Origin: DASWED01 sp036394995
Lineage (GTDB): Bacteria > Actinomycetota > UBA4738 > JACQTL01
Assembly (NCBI GenBank): GCA_036394995.1
Contig: DASWED010000035.1
Location: 1 to 64,000 of the forward strand
Length of the DNA stretch: 64,000 nucleotides
Direction of reading: 5' to 3'
The stretch's first letter is position 1. Every line of letters starts with the position of its first letter. The notes beneath the pieces were generated by a model. It saw only the letters and a list, made by a program, of their open reading frames with translations, did not search any database and had not been told where the DNA came from. Positions 7,933 through 16,521 of the stretch are shown here, piece by piece. The translations under genes and the position numbers were made by a program.

Positions 7933-9471
7933 TCAGCGGCCGGCGTTGGGGCAGAACCCCTCCCGGTCCACGCCTCCGAGCGGCGGGACGCACACCCGGC
8001 GGTGCCCCGCGTCCCCCCTCAGGATCACGCGGCGGAACGACGAGTTGTTCGCGGTGTCCTGTTCGTACAGCAGATGGGCCGGGTTGACCTCGACCTCGAT
8101 GAAGTACGACCCGTTCGGCACCGTCGTGATGTCGAAGGCCTGCCCCGCCACGGACTGGAGGTAGGTGTCGCCCCAGCCCAGGGGGAGCCGCTCCCTGACC
8201 CACAGCACGGTGGGGGTCCCGCAGGCGTTGAAGAAGCCGATCAGGCTGGCCCGCGTCGTCGCCCCGGGGAGCGTGAGGTCCACGGGGTCGCTGGGGCCGA
8301 TGCAGAACGACTGCTTGTGGCTTCGCACGGCCACGGCCCTGGTCGAGTCGAGCAGCCGGTACCTGGCGAACTGCAGGAAGTGCCAGTGGTGGTGTCCGGG
8401 GTCGTCGTCGAACTCCATCGTGCCCACCGGCGCCCGGCCGACGACCTCCCCGTCGACGAAGAAGTACTGGTAGGCGTCCATGACGTCGGAGTCGGGCCGC
8501 CGGAACCCCTCCACGTCGAGGTCCGAGCCCCCGCCGGCCCACTCGGTGGCCGCGAAGGACATGTAGTCCTGTCCTCGGCGGTGGTACGTCGAGATCCAGA
8601 ACGCCGGCCGCGAGGCCAGGTCCGGCAGGTACTGCGTGTCGGGGGGCGGGCCGTCCTTCACCTCCGGCAGGCGTGGCCACGCGCCCTGCGGCCGCGATGG
8701 ATCGTCCGGGAGGAAGCAGTTCGGCGGGCACCCCGGGTCGCCGGTCTCCATCGTGAGCACCACGGTCCTGGAGGCCTTGCTGGGATCGATCCCGAGCAGG
8801 TCCACGTACCGCGGGTCGATCGAGACGGTGACCCGGTAGCGCCCGTCCGGAGCGTTGAACCAGATGGGCTTGGGCGCGAGGTAGCCGAACGGCTGGTCGT
8901 ATTGCGGAGCGGAGAGCGGATCGACCGCCCATCCCCTGTCGATCCCCCACAGGCCGCCGATGGGGAAGGGGTTGTAGGTGGGGCCGCACATCGCCGGCAT
9001 CGTCGGGTCGGCCGGCGACGTCGGCTTCAGGCGTTGGGGGTTCTGGACGTCCGGGCAGAACGTCCGGGTGACGTCACGGACCACCTTGAAGTGGGAGTCC
9101 TTGACGACCACGTGCAGGAAGTCCTCCAGCCCTCGCCACCCGTCCAGGACGTCGTTCGGCAGGATGCGCTCGTGCTCGCCGGTCGAGTCCGTCCAGACTT
9201 GCTGCACCACCGGCTCGGCGGCGTATGCGGGCCGCAGGACGTGGAGTGCGAACGTGCCCCCCACGGGGACCACGAACACGCCCGGATCGAGCGCCACACG
9301 GCTGTACCGGGAGTGGACCACGGTGATCTCGGTCTCCGCCGCCTTCAGCCGGAGCGAGGGAGGGGGGGCGGGGTCCTCGGCGGCGGCCGGAGCCGCCAGG
9401 GCCGCGAACATCGACACGGCCAGGGCGGCCAGGACGGCTCTGCGGACGGCGAGACGAGACTGCGTCTTCAT
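7933..9471 (-). CDS. Secreted lysyl oxidase-family copper amine oxidase
   Basis: A 512-aa exported protein with a classic signal peptide (RRAVLAALAVSMFAALAAPAAAE). The copper-binding core of the lysyl oxidase family appears as DDDPGHHHWHFLQFARYRLL, with closely spaced His ligands. Eukaryotic enzymes oxidise peptidyl lysine to allysine using a lysine tyrosylquinone cofactor; bacterial homologues are known in actinobacteria with ill-defined substrates. The N-terminal 230 residues are an additional beta-rich region. The start is ATG 9471; the much longer open frame upstream overlaps the YyaL gene and is rejected. Confidence 0.8.
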   Translation of the reverse strand: MKTQSRLAVRRAVLAALAVSMFAALAAPAAAEDPAPPPSLRLKAAETEITVVHSRYSRVALDPGVFVVPVGGTFALHVLRPAYAAEPVVQQVWTDSTGEHERILPNDVLDGWRGLEDFLHVVVKDSHFKVVRDVTRTFCPDVQNPQRLKPTSPADPTMPAMCGPTYNPFPIGGLWGIDRGWAVDPLSAPQYDQPFGYLAPKPIWFNAPDGRYRVTVSIDPRYVDLLGIDPSKASRTVVLTMETGDPGCPPNCFLPDDPSRPQGAWPRLPEVKDGPPPDTQYLPDLASRPAFWISTYHRRGQDYMSFAATEWAGGGSDLDVEGFRRPDSDVMDAYQYFFVDGEVVGRAPVGTMEFDDDPGHHHWHFLQFARYRLLDSTRAVAVRSHKQSFCIGPSDPVDLTLPGATTRASLIGFFNACGTPTVLWVRERLPLGWGDTYLQSVAGQAFDITTVPNGSYFIEVEVNPAHLLYEQDTANNSSFRRVILRGDAGHRRVCVPPLGGVDREGFCPNAGR

Positions 9472-9553
9472 TGGCCCCCCCTGCTGCGCGGTCGGTTCGG
9501 CGAGCCCACTCTGGCACGCGGTCCCGGTTCGTACCAGCCCCCCGGATGGGTGA

Positions 9554-11617
9554 TCAGGCGGTGAGCTCGGCCTCCAGGTCCGTGGGCGACGTGACCGGGC
9601 GGCGGCACGCGAAGCGCTCGCAGACGTACGCGGCGGGTTCGCCTTCGACGAGGGGGCGCCCCCGGAGCAGCGGCGCACCGGCCGCCAGCGGATCGTCCGG
9701 CGATCCGGCCAGCATGACCAGGTTCGGTCGGAACCCCGCCCACACGCGGCCGGCCAGCGCGCGGGTCGCCGACGAGCCCGAATCTCCCACGATGGCCACC
9801 TCCCGGGGGGTCGACAGGTACAGGTCCAGCGCGCATAGCGCGTGGCCGAAGCCCGAGGGGGCCGTGGCCAGCGCGTTCCGGACCAGCCGGAGCGCCGAGG
9901 CCCCCGCTCGTTCGAGATCGGCATCTCCCTCCAGCAGGGCCAGGCGCTGCAGCACGTCCGCGGCGGCGGCGTTCCCCGAGGGCACGGCGTTGTCGAACAG
10001 CTCCTTGGGCCGGACCACGAGGGCCTCGGCATCCGAGCCGGTCTGGAAGAACCCGCCGCGCTCGGCGTCGTGGAACAGGCGCACCAGATCCGTCCCGAGC
10101 GAGCGGGCCTCCTCGTACCAGCGCAGATCGAGCGTGGTCTCCGCGAGCGTCAGGCAGGCCCGCGCCATCAGCGCGACGTCGTCGGCGTAGCCGGGGGCGC
10201 CGGCCGTGCCGTCCCGCCACGATCGGAGCAGCCGGCCGTCCCGCCGCATGCGGCCGAGGACGAACTCGGCCGCGGCCACCGCGGCCTCGACGTACCGGGG
10301 CTCGCCCAGGACCCGGCCGGCCTCGGCGAAGGCCTGGATGGCCAGGCCGTTCCACGCCGCCAGGACCTTGTCGTCCGTGGCCGGCCGGACCCGGCGCTCC
10401 CGGACCTCCAGCAGGTGCGCCCGGGCCCCCTCCGCCCGGGCCAGCAGCTCCCTGGGGTCCAGCTCGAGCTCGCCGGCCACCGCGGCGGCGGGGACGGGCG
10501 TCCACAGGACGTTCGTCCCCTCCCAGTTCCCCTCCGGCGTGGCCCCGTAGTACGCGGCCACCTCGGGGCCGGCCACGGCGGCCAGCTCCTCGAACGACCA
10601 CGCGAAGAACCTGCCCTCCACCCCTTCCGAATCGGCGTCCTGCGACGAGAAGAAGCCGCCATCAGGGTGGCGCATCTCGCGCAGGAGGTAGTCCAGCGTC
10701 TCGGTGGCCACGCGGCGGTACCGTTCGGTGCCCAGGACCTGCCAGGCGTGCAGGAAGAGCGAGGCGAGCTGCGCGTTGTCGTACAGCATCTTCTCGAAGT
10801 GCGGCACGTGCCATCGCGCGTCCGTGGAGTACCGGTGGAAGCCGCCGCCGAGGTGATCGTAGACGCCGCCGCCGGACATCCGGTCGAGGGTCCGGGCCAG
10901 CATCTCTCCCGACTCCGGGAGCCCCCGGAGGCGGCACCGCAGGACGAACTCCCAGGTCATGGGCTGGGGGAACTTCGGCGCGCCCCCCATCCCGCCCCAC
11001 GCCTGGTCGAAGCCGCGGCGGAGGGCGCCGAAGGCATCCCGGATCAGGTCGTCGGAGAGCGGGTCGTCGGACGCGGACACCTCCGCCGCTCGGCCGATGG
11101 CCCGAGCCAGGCGGCGTCCCTGCTCCACGGCCTCGGACCGCCGCTCCCGCCACGCGTCGGTCACCGCCGCCAGGACCCGGCGGAAGGCGGGCATGCCGTG
11201 ACGGTCCTCGTTCGGGAAGTAGGTGCCGCCGTAGAACGGCTCGCCCTCGGGGGTCAGGAACACGGTCATGGGCCATCCGCCGGAGCCGGTCATGGCCTGG
11301 ACGGCGTCCATGTAGACGGCGTCGACGTCGGGCCGTTCCTCCCGGTCCACCTTGATGCAGACGAAATGCTCGTTCATGAGTGCGGCGGTTGTGGCGTCCT
11401 CGAAGGATTCCCGCTCCATGACGTGGCACCAGTGGCACGCGGCGTACCCCACCGAGAGCAGGATCGGCCGGTCCTGCACCCGGGCCCGTTCGAGGGCCTC
11501 CGGGCCCCACGGGTACCAGTCCACCGGGTTGTGTGCGTGCTGCAGGAGGTACGGGCTGGTCTCGCCGGCCAGACGGTTGGGCGGCCGGGGAGACGCCTCG
11601 GGCGAAGCTTCGCTCAT
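9554..11617 (-). CDS. Thioredoxin-domain protein, YyaL/SSP411 (DUF255) family
   Basis: A 687-aa cytosolic protein with an N-terminal thioredoxin-like DUF255 domain (about residues 12-170; CHWCHVM at 61-67) and a C-terminal alpha/alpha six-barrel resembling N-acylglucosamine 2-epimerases. Family marker SPYLLQHAHNPVDWYPWG lies at residues 21-38. Full length for the family. The biochemical role of YyaL/spermatogenesis-associated protein 20 homologues is unsettled. No signal peptide. It has the same orientation as the downstream lysyl oxidase, with 82 bp between, so co-transcription is possible. Confidence 0.92.
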   Translation of the reverse strand: MSEASPEASPRPPNRLAGETSPYLLQHAHNPVDWYPWGPEALERARVQDRPILLSVGYAACHWCHVMERESFEDATTAALMNEHFVCIKVDREERPDVDAVYMDAVQAMTGSGGWPMTVFLTPEGEPFYGGTYFPNEDRHGMPAFRRVLAAVTDAWRERRSEAVEQGRRLARAIGRAAEVSASDDPLSDDLIRDAFGALRRGFDQAWGGMGGAPKFPQPMTWEFVLRCRLRGLPESGEMLARTLDRMSGGGVYDHLGGGFHRYSTDARWHVPHFEKMLYDNAQLASLFLHAWQVLGTERYRRVATETLDYLLREMRHPDGGFFSSQDADSEGVEGRFFAWSFEELAAVAGPEVAAYYGATPEGNWEGTNVLWTPVPAAAVAGELELDPRELLARAEGARAHLLEVRERRVRPATDDKVLAAWNGLAIQAFAEAGRVLGEPRYVEAAVAAAEFVLGRMRRDGRLLRSWRDGTAGAPGYADDVALMARACLTLAETTLDLRWYEEARSLGTDLVRLFHDAERGGFFQTGSDAEALVVRPKELFDNAVPSGNAAAADVLQRLALLEGDADLERAGASALRLVRNALATAPSGFGHALCALDLYLSTPREVAIVGDSGSSATRALAGRVWAGFRPNLVMLAGSPDDPLAAGAPLLRGRPLVEGEPAAYVCERFACRRPVTSPTDLEAELTA

Positions 11618-11916
11618 CCTTCCAGTGTCTCGCGCCTCGGGCCGACCGTCGCGCGCAGAGGGTGGCGCGAATCCGGCCGTCCGCGCATGATGCCCGGGAG
11701 GGGAAGGCCCCCAGGCCTAAGGCGGAAAGCCGCTGTTCGCGGGCCAAATGTGCCCCATGGGACGGATGGTGGAACACCGGCCAGGGGGTAGGTTGACCGT
11801 GATGCGGTCGATCCGAGAGATCGGCCGGCCGCGAGGGAGGGGACCTCGGGCTTTCGCCGGGGCCGGGGCGACACCCGGCCGCGGCACCCGCGCTCGAGGG
11901 GGATCGGAGGGGGCGA
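11618..11916. other. 299-bp intergenic region with HEAT-gene promoter
   Basis: This divergent region separates the YyaL gene from the HEAT gene. A TAGGTT box near 11790 could be a -10 for the rightward gene, giving a leader of roughly 115 nt. Small GC-rich hairpins occur (for example GGC/GCC around 11720). I compared it by eye with the usual actinobacterial riboswitch cores and recognised none. Confidence 0.35.
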
Positions 11917-12789
11917 GTGATCGCGGCAACCGATGTCGTGCTGGACCAGGGCTCGTTCTGGGCCCTCGTCCTGCTGAGCGTGACGGCCGCCGTCGCCGCG
12001 CTGGCCGCGGCCGTGACCGGCTGGCGGGCCGTGCGCACCACCCAGCGGGCCATCGACGCCCTGGAGACGGCCCGCGAGGAGGCCACGGCGTCCCAGCAGG
12101 AATGGCTGGAGCGCACCGCGGTCCCCACGCCGGAGCCCCCGCCGCCCGACGAGCTTCCGCCGGCTCCGCCTCCCTCCCGGTACCGCATCGAGGTCCGGGA
12201 GCCGCAGGAGCCCCGCCGGCCCCCGCCGCCGGACATCCCGGCGGACATCCCGGCGGACATCATCCCGCCGGACCCGCGGTCGTCCCTGCCTCCCGAGCCG
12301 ACGGTTCCCGAGGCTCCCCCGATCCCGCCCCGCGCCGCCCCCCCCGAGGGGCAGCGGCCCGGGCAGGTCACGGAACCGGCTCCCCCCGCACCCGGGCCGA
12401 TCGGGGCATCCGAGCCGCCGCCTGCGGAGTCGCCGGCCGGGCCAGCTCCGATGACCGTACCGCCCCCCGTTCCCGAGCCGGCTCCCGAAGTCGACCCGGT
12501 CGCCGCGCGCCTGCTTCGCCTGGAGCATCCGGACCCGTTCGTCCGGATCGAGGCCATCGAGGGCCTGCGGGGGCATCCCTCGCTGATGAGTGTCCTCACG
12601 CGCGCCCTCAGCGATGACTACCCACTGGTCCGGCGGCAGGCCGTCCGGGCGCTGCGCGAGGCGGGGGGCCCGGACGCGACCCGGATCCTCATCGAGGTGG
12701 CGAACGGGGACACGTCGGCCGAGGTTCGCGAGGAGGCCGTCTCGGCCCTGGCCATGATGCTCCGAGAGGCCCGTTCGGGCAACGGCTGA
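11917..12789 (+). CDS. Membrane-anchored Pro-rich protein with HEAT repeats
   Basis: A 290-aa protein with an N-terminal transmembrane helix (about residues 12-32), a short coiled segment, a long Pro/Glu-rich linker (about 68-190) and a C-terminal HEAT/PBS-lyase-like repeat domain (HPDPFVRIEAIEGLRG, DYPLVRRQAVRALREAG, TSAEVREEAVSALAMML). The architecture suggests a membrane-tethered protein-interaction module. The GTG start has GGAGG 6 nt upstream. No function can be assigned; it faces the LLM oxidoreductase gene tail-to-tail. Confidence 0.7.
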   Translation: MIAATDVVLDQGSFWALVLLSVTAAVAALAAAVTGWRAVRTTQRAIDALETAREEATASQQEWLERTAVPTPEPPPPDELPPAPPPSRYRIEVREPQEPRRPPPPDIPADIPADIIPPDPRSSLPPEPTVPEAPPIPPRAAPPEGQRPGQVTEPAPPAPGPIGASEPPPAESPAGPAPMTVPPPVPEPAPEVDPVAARLLRLEHPDPFVRIEAIEGLRGHPSLMSVLTRALSDDYPLVRRQAVRALREAGGPDATRILIEVANGDTSAEVREEAVSALAMMLREARSGNG

Positions 12790-12814
12790 GCGTTCCCGGG
12801 CGCCGTCCACCAGG

Positions 12815-13768
12815 TCAGGAGACCGCCGGCACGACCTCCCGGCCGATCAGCGCCACCATCTCCACGTCGTCGTGGGCCAGGTGCTGGAGCATGACCCGCT
12901 CCACCCCGGCGTCGGCCAGCTCGCGGAGCCGGGCCACGGCCTCGTCGACGGTCCCCGCGACCCACGCGGCCGACTGATCACGGAGGAGGGTCTCGCCGTC
13001 GTCGGCGCTCCCGCCCCGGCGTTCGGCCACCCGTCCCGCCCGTCGCACGGCGTCGGCCCGGTCCTCACCCACGACGCACCCGGTCATCAGGGAGAACCGC
13101 AGCGTGGCCGGGTCGCGGCCCTCGGCCTCCCAGGCCTCGGCCACCACCGCCCGGCGCCGGGCGCACTCCTCCGGCGACGCGAACACGGTGTTGTACTCGT
13201 CGGCCCACTTCGCGGCGAGCCGGGCCGTGCTCTTCCCGGCCGAGCCGCCCACGATGACCGGCGGGTGCGGATCCTGCACGGGCTTCGGCTCGGCGTGGCA
13301 GTCCTCCAGCGTGTAGTGACGTCCGGCGAACGAGAACGACTCCTCGCTCCACTGGCGATGGATGATCTCGAGCTGTTCGGCCAGCATCTGCATCCGGGTG
13401 GGCGTGTCCGGGAACGTGAACCCGTACCGGCCGTGGTCGTCCCCGTACCAGCCCCCGCCGATCCCGAGCTCCACCCGCCCCCCGGACACATGGTCGGCCG
13501 TGACCACCGACTTCGCCAGGACCGACGGATGGCGGAACGTCACCGGCGAGACCAGCGACCCCAGCCGGATCCGTGAGGTCCGGGCCCCGAGGGCGGTGAG
13601 GACCGTCCACGCGTCGAGCGAGCCCCGCTCCAGGAACGGGCTGATCGTGGCGTAGTGGTCGGACCGGAACAGGCCCTCGAGCCCTCCCGCCTCGCACGCC
13701 TCCGCCAGCGCCGCCCACTGGTCCCAGGTGACGCCCTCCTGCCCTTCGACCATCAGGTTCACGCGCAT
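12815..13768 (-). CDS. LLM-class F420-dependent oxidoreductase
   Basis: A 317-aa luciferase-like monooxygenase-fold flavin/F420 enzyme. Hallmarks are the barrel strands LRFSLMTGCVV and RIRLGSLVSPVTFRHPSVLAK, the GGRVELGIGGGWYGDDH motif and PPVIVGGSAGKS. Actinobacterial members of this subgroup use reduced F420; the substrate is unknown. The ATG at 13768 is 7 bp after a leftward TAAGCT box, so it is probably leaderless. It is divergent from hemE with only 43 bp between. Confidence 0.85.
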   Translation of the reverse strand: MRVNLMVEGQEGVTWDQWAALAEACEAGGLEGLFRSDHYATISPFLERGSLDAWTVLTALGARTSRIRLGSLVSPVTFRHPSVLAKSVVTADHVSGGRVELGIGGGWYGDDHGRYGFTFPDTPTRMQMLAEQLEIIHRQWSEESFSFAGRHYTLEDCHAEPKPVQDPHPPVIVGGSAGKSTARLAAKWADEYNTVFASPEECARRRAVVAEAWEAEGRDPATLRFSLMTGCVVGEDRADAVRRAGRVAERRGGSADDGETLLRDQSAAWVAGTVDEAVARLRELADAGVERVMLQHLAHDDVEMVALIGREVVPAVS

Positions 13769-13775
13769 GACGGCC

Positions 13776-13801
13776 AGCTTAGCCCGCGTCGCGGCTACCA
13801 T
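13776..13801. promoter_or_regulatory. Divergent -10 boxes for LLM gene and hemE
   Basis: Leftward TAAGCT (complement of 13776-13781) precedes the LLM start by 7 bp. Rightward TACCAT (13796-13801) precedes the hemE ATG at 13812 by 10 bp and overlaps the alternative ATG at 13800, arguing against that start. Both messages would be leaderless. Confidence 0.45.
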
Positions 13802-13811
13802 GGCCCGCGCC

Positions 13812-14849
13812 ATGGATGACCTGTTCCTGCGGGCGTGCCGCCGCGAGGCCACCGAGCGGACTCCCGTGTGGTTCATGCGCCAGGCCGGGCGGTACCAGCG
13901 CGAGTACCGGGAGCTCCGCGAGCGCCACGGCATCCTCGACATCTGCCGAACGCCCGAGCTGGCCGCCACGGTGACGAAGCTGCCGGTGGACCAGCTGGGG
14001 GTGGACGCCGCGATCCTGTTCTCCGACATCATGGTCCCGGTGGCCGGGCTGGGGGTCTCGGTGGCCATCGAGGAGGGGCGAGGACCGCTGATCGACCGGC
14101 CCGTCCGGAGCGCCGAAGACCTCGCACGGCTCCATCCGCTGGATCCCGGGGAGGACGTGCCGTTCGTGCTGGAGGCGGTGCGGGAGATCGCCAAGGACCT
14201 CGACCGGCCCCTGATCGGGTTCGCCGGCGGGCCGTTCACCCTCGCGTCGTACCTGGTGGAGGGGGGGCCGTCGCGCGACTACGCCCGGACCAAGGCCCTG
14301 ATGTGGGGCGAGCCGGACACGTGGGAGCGGCTGATGTCGCTGCTGGCGGACTCGATGCTCGCGTACCTCAGGGCGCAGGTGGAGGCCGGCTGTTCGGCCG
14401 TGCAGCTGTTCGATTCGTGGGCGGGGGCGCTCTCGCCGGAGGACTATCGCGACCAGGCCCTGACGTTCTCGCGGCGGATCCTGGAGGGCCTGGCCGCCGC
14501 CGGAGTGCCGAGGATCCACTTCGGCGTCGGCGCGTCGCATCTGGTGGAGCAGCTCCGGGACGCCGGCGCCGACGTGGTGGGGCTCGACTGGCGGATCCCG
14601 CTCGACGAGGGCTGGGACCGGCTGGGCGACGGGGTTGCCGTTCAAGGCAACCTCGACCCGGCGGCGGTCCTCGCCCCCTGGGAAGCGTTGCAGCGCAAGG
14701 CCATCGACGTCCTGGACCGGGCCGCCGGGCGGGCCGGTCACGTGTTCAACCTGGGGCACGGCGTGCTCCCGGCGTCGGATCCGGATGCGCTGCGGCGCCT
14801 GGTGGACCTGGTCCACGAGCGAACCGCACGGGGGTCCTCGGATGGCTGA
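13812..14849 (+). CDS. hemE: Uroporphyrinogen decarboxylase
   Basis: A 345-aa cytosolic enzyme that decarboxylates uroporphyrinogen III to coproporphyrinogen III. Signatures: PVWFMRQAGRYQ (active-site loop), AAILFSDIMVPV, FAGGPFTLASYLVEGG, VQLFDSWAG, and C-terminal FNLGHGVLP with its conserved His. Full family length. The start ATG 13812 matches the usual N-terminus and lies 10 bp past a -10 box. It heads the hemE-H-Q-C-D-B operon; its stop overlaps hemH by 8 nt. Confidence 0.96.
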   Translation: MDDLFLRACRREATERTPVWFMRQAGRYQREYRELRERHGILDICRTPELAATVTKLPVDQLGVDAAILFSDIMVPVAGLGVSVAIEEGRGPLIDRPVRSAEDLARLHPLDPGEDVPFVLEAVREIAKDLDRPLIGFAGGPFTLASYLVEGGPSRDYARTKALMWGEPDTWERLMSLLADSMLAYLRAQVEAGCSAVQLFDSWAGALSPEDYRDQALTFSRRILEGLAAAGVPRIHFGVGASHLVEQLRDAGADVVGLDWRIPLDEGWDRLGDGVAVQGNLDPAAVLAPWEALQRKAIDVLDRAAGRAGHVFNLGHGVLPASDPDALRRLVDLVHERTARGSSDG

Positions 14850-15831
14850 GCGGCCGATCGGGCTCCTGGTGATGGCCTACGGGACGGCATCGGGGCCGGA
14901 CGACGTCGAGCGCTACTACACGGACATCCGGGGGGGCCGCCCGCCCACGCCCGAGCACCTCGAGGAGCTGAAGGAGCGCTACGCCGCCATCGGGAACCGG
15001 TTCCCGCTCCTGGACATCACGCGCCGGCAGGCCGAGGGGCTGGCCGCGGAGCTCAACGCGAGCGCCGGGCGGGAGGCCTTCCGCGCCTACCTGGGCATGA
15101 AGCACTCGCCGCCGTCCGTCGCCGAGGGGGTGGCCCGGATGCGCGAGGACGGGATCGAACTCGGGATCGGGATCGTGATGGCGCCGCACTGGTCGGGGAT
15201 GTCGGTGGAGGCCTACGTGGAGCGGGCGGAGGCGGCGGCCGGGGACGGCGGGCCGGCGTTCACGTTCGTGCGGTGGTGGTACGACCGGCCGGAGTTCGTG
15301 CGGTTCCTGGCGGGCCGCCTCGACGCGGCGCTGCGGATGGTCCCGGCGGAGGAGCGGGAGGACGCCGCGGTCGTGTTCTCCGCCCACTCCCTGCCGGTCC
15401 GGACCCTGGACGACGGGTCACAGCGATGCCTGCGGTGCACGGCGGCCCGGTGCGCGGCGTCGTGTGCCTACCGGGACCAGCTCCGGGACACGGCGGGGCG
15501 GGTGGCGGCGTATCTCGGGCTGACACAGCACGTGTCGGTGGCCTGGCAGAGCGCCGGGCGGACGGCGGACCCGTGGTGGGGGCCGCCCGTCGAGGACGAG
15601 ATCGACACGCTGGCGGCGAAGGGTCACCCGGCGGTGGTGGTGTGCAGCGCCGGGTTCGTCTCGGACCACCTCGAGATCCTGTACGACCTCGACATCGAGG
15701 CCCAGGAGGAGGCCCGGGAGGCCGGGATCCGCCTGGTCCGCACCCGGATGCCGAACGACGATCCGGACTTCATCGCCGCGCTGGCCGCGGTGATCCGGGA
15801 TCATGTGACGAAGGAGGGCATCGAACCATGA
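14842..15831 (+). CDS. hemH: Coproporphyrin III ferrochelatase with internal Cys cluster
   Basis: A 329-aa ferrochelatase inserting Fe2+ into the porphyrin. The metal-site His lies in VFSAHSLP (about residue 181) and the conserved Glu in FVSDHLEILYDLD. With hemQ next door the substrate is inferred to be coproporphyrin III (CpfC), not protoporphyrin. An insertion right after the His carries Cys196, 199, 204 and 208 (C-X2-C-X4-C-X3-C), a plausible [2Fe-2S] site of the internal type described in some bacterial ferrochelatases. The ATG overlaps hemE; the stop shares ATGA with hemQ. Confidence 0.95.
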   Translation: MAERPIGLLVMAYGTASGPDDVERYYTDIRGGRPPTPEHLEELKERYAAIGNRFPLLDITRRQAEGLAAELNASAGREAFRAYLGMKHSPPSVAEGVARMREDGIELGIGIVMAPHWSGMSVEAYVERAEAAAGDGGPAFTFVRWWYDRPEFVRFLAGRLDAALRMVPAEEREDAAVVFSAHSLPVRTLDDGSQRCLRCTAARCAASCAYRDQLRDTAGRVAAYLGLTQHVSVAWQSAGRTADPWWGPPVEDEIDTLAAKGHPAVVVCSAGFVSDHLEILYDLDIEAQEEAREAGIRLVRTRMPNDDPDFIAALAAVIRDHVTKEGIEP

Positions 15832-16511
15832 CCGACGACGCCGACGACCGGCCGACCTATTCGTACAACCCGGCGTTCCGGGCCACCGCCCACCTCCGCG
15901 ACGGGGCCACCGACCACCTGGGCCTGGCCCACGACGCGGAGCTGCTGTTCAAGGAGTGGGACGACCGGGTCACGGTCCGGGGCACGTACTCGACCGTGGC
16001 CTTCCGGACCGACGCCGATCTCATGATGTGGTGGGTGGCCCGTTCCCCGGAGGACATCCAGGAGCTGCTGGCGGCGTTCCGGCGCACGAGCTTCGGCCGG
16101 GGCCTGGAGCAGACCCACGCGTTCCTCGGGGTCCATCGCCCGCCGGAGGTGGCGAAGGACCACCTCCCGGCGTTCCTGAAGGGCGAGCCGCCGAAGCGGT
16201 ACCTCAACGTGTACCCGTTCGTCCGGTCGCACGACTGGTACCTCCTCCCGCGCGAGGAACGGGCCGAGCTGCTCCGGGAGCACGGCGAGATGGGGCGGGA
16301 GTTCCCGGGGGTCCTGGCGAACACCACGTCGAACTTCGGCATCGGGGACTGGGAGTGGATCCTGGCCTTCGAGGCCGACGAGCTGACGGAGATCGTGGAC
16401 TGCATCCGGCGGCTCCGCGACGCGAGGGCCCGGCGGTACACCAGCGTGGAGGTCCCGTTCCTGACGGGGGTCCGCAAGGTCCTGGCCGAGGTGGTCCGGG
16501 ACGTCATCTGA
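15828..16511 (+). CDS. hemQ: Coproheme decarboxylase HemQ (chlorite dismutase family)
   Basis: A 227-aa protein converting coproheme to heme b with peroxide, the last step of the coproporphyrin-dependent pathway. Family marks: the VYPFVRSHDWYLLP stretch with the catalytic-region Tyr, and LLREHGEMGREFPG containing the proximal heme-ligand His. It lacks an export signal. It starts within ATGA of hemH and is preceded by AAGGAGGGC, so expression is coupled. Its position between hemH and hemC supports HemQ over chlorite dismutase. No coproporphyrinogen oxidase (cgoX) is in the window. Confidence 0.95.
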   Translation: MTDDADDRPTYSYNPAFRATAHLRDGATDHLGLAHDAELLFKEWDDRVTVRGTYSTVAFRTDADLMMWWVARSPEDIQELLAAFRRTSFGRGLEQTHAFLGVHRPPEVAKDHLPAFLKGEPPKRYLNVYPFVRSHDWYLLPREERAELLREHGEMGREFPGVLANTTSNFGIGDWEWILAFEADELTEIVDCIRRLRDARARRYTSVEVPFLTGVRKVLAEVVRDVI

Positions 16512-16521
16512 TCCCGGGGTC

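Noticed and set aside
11618..11916. Possible riboswitch before the HEAT gene
   Set aside because: No cobalamin, c-di-AMP, TPP, SAM or glycine core could be matched by eye; a covariance-model search would settle it.
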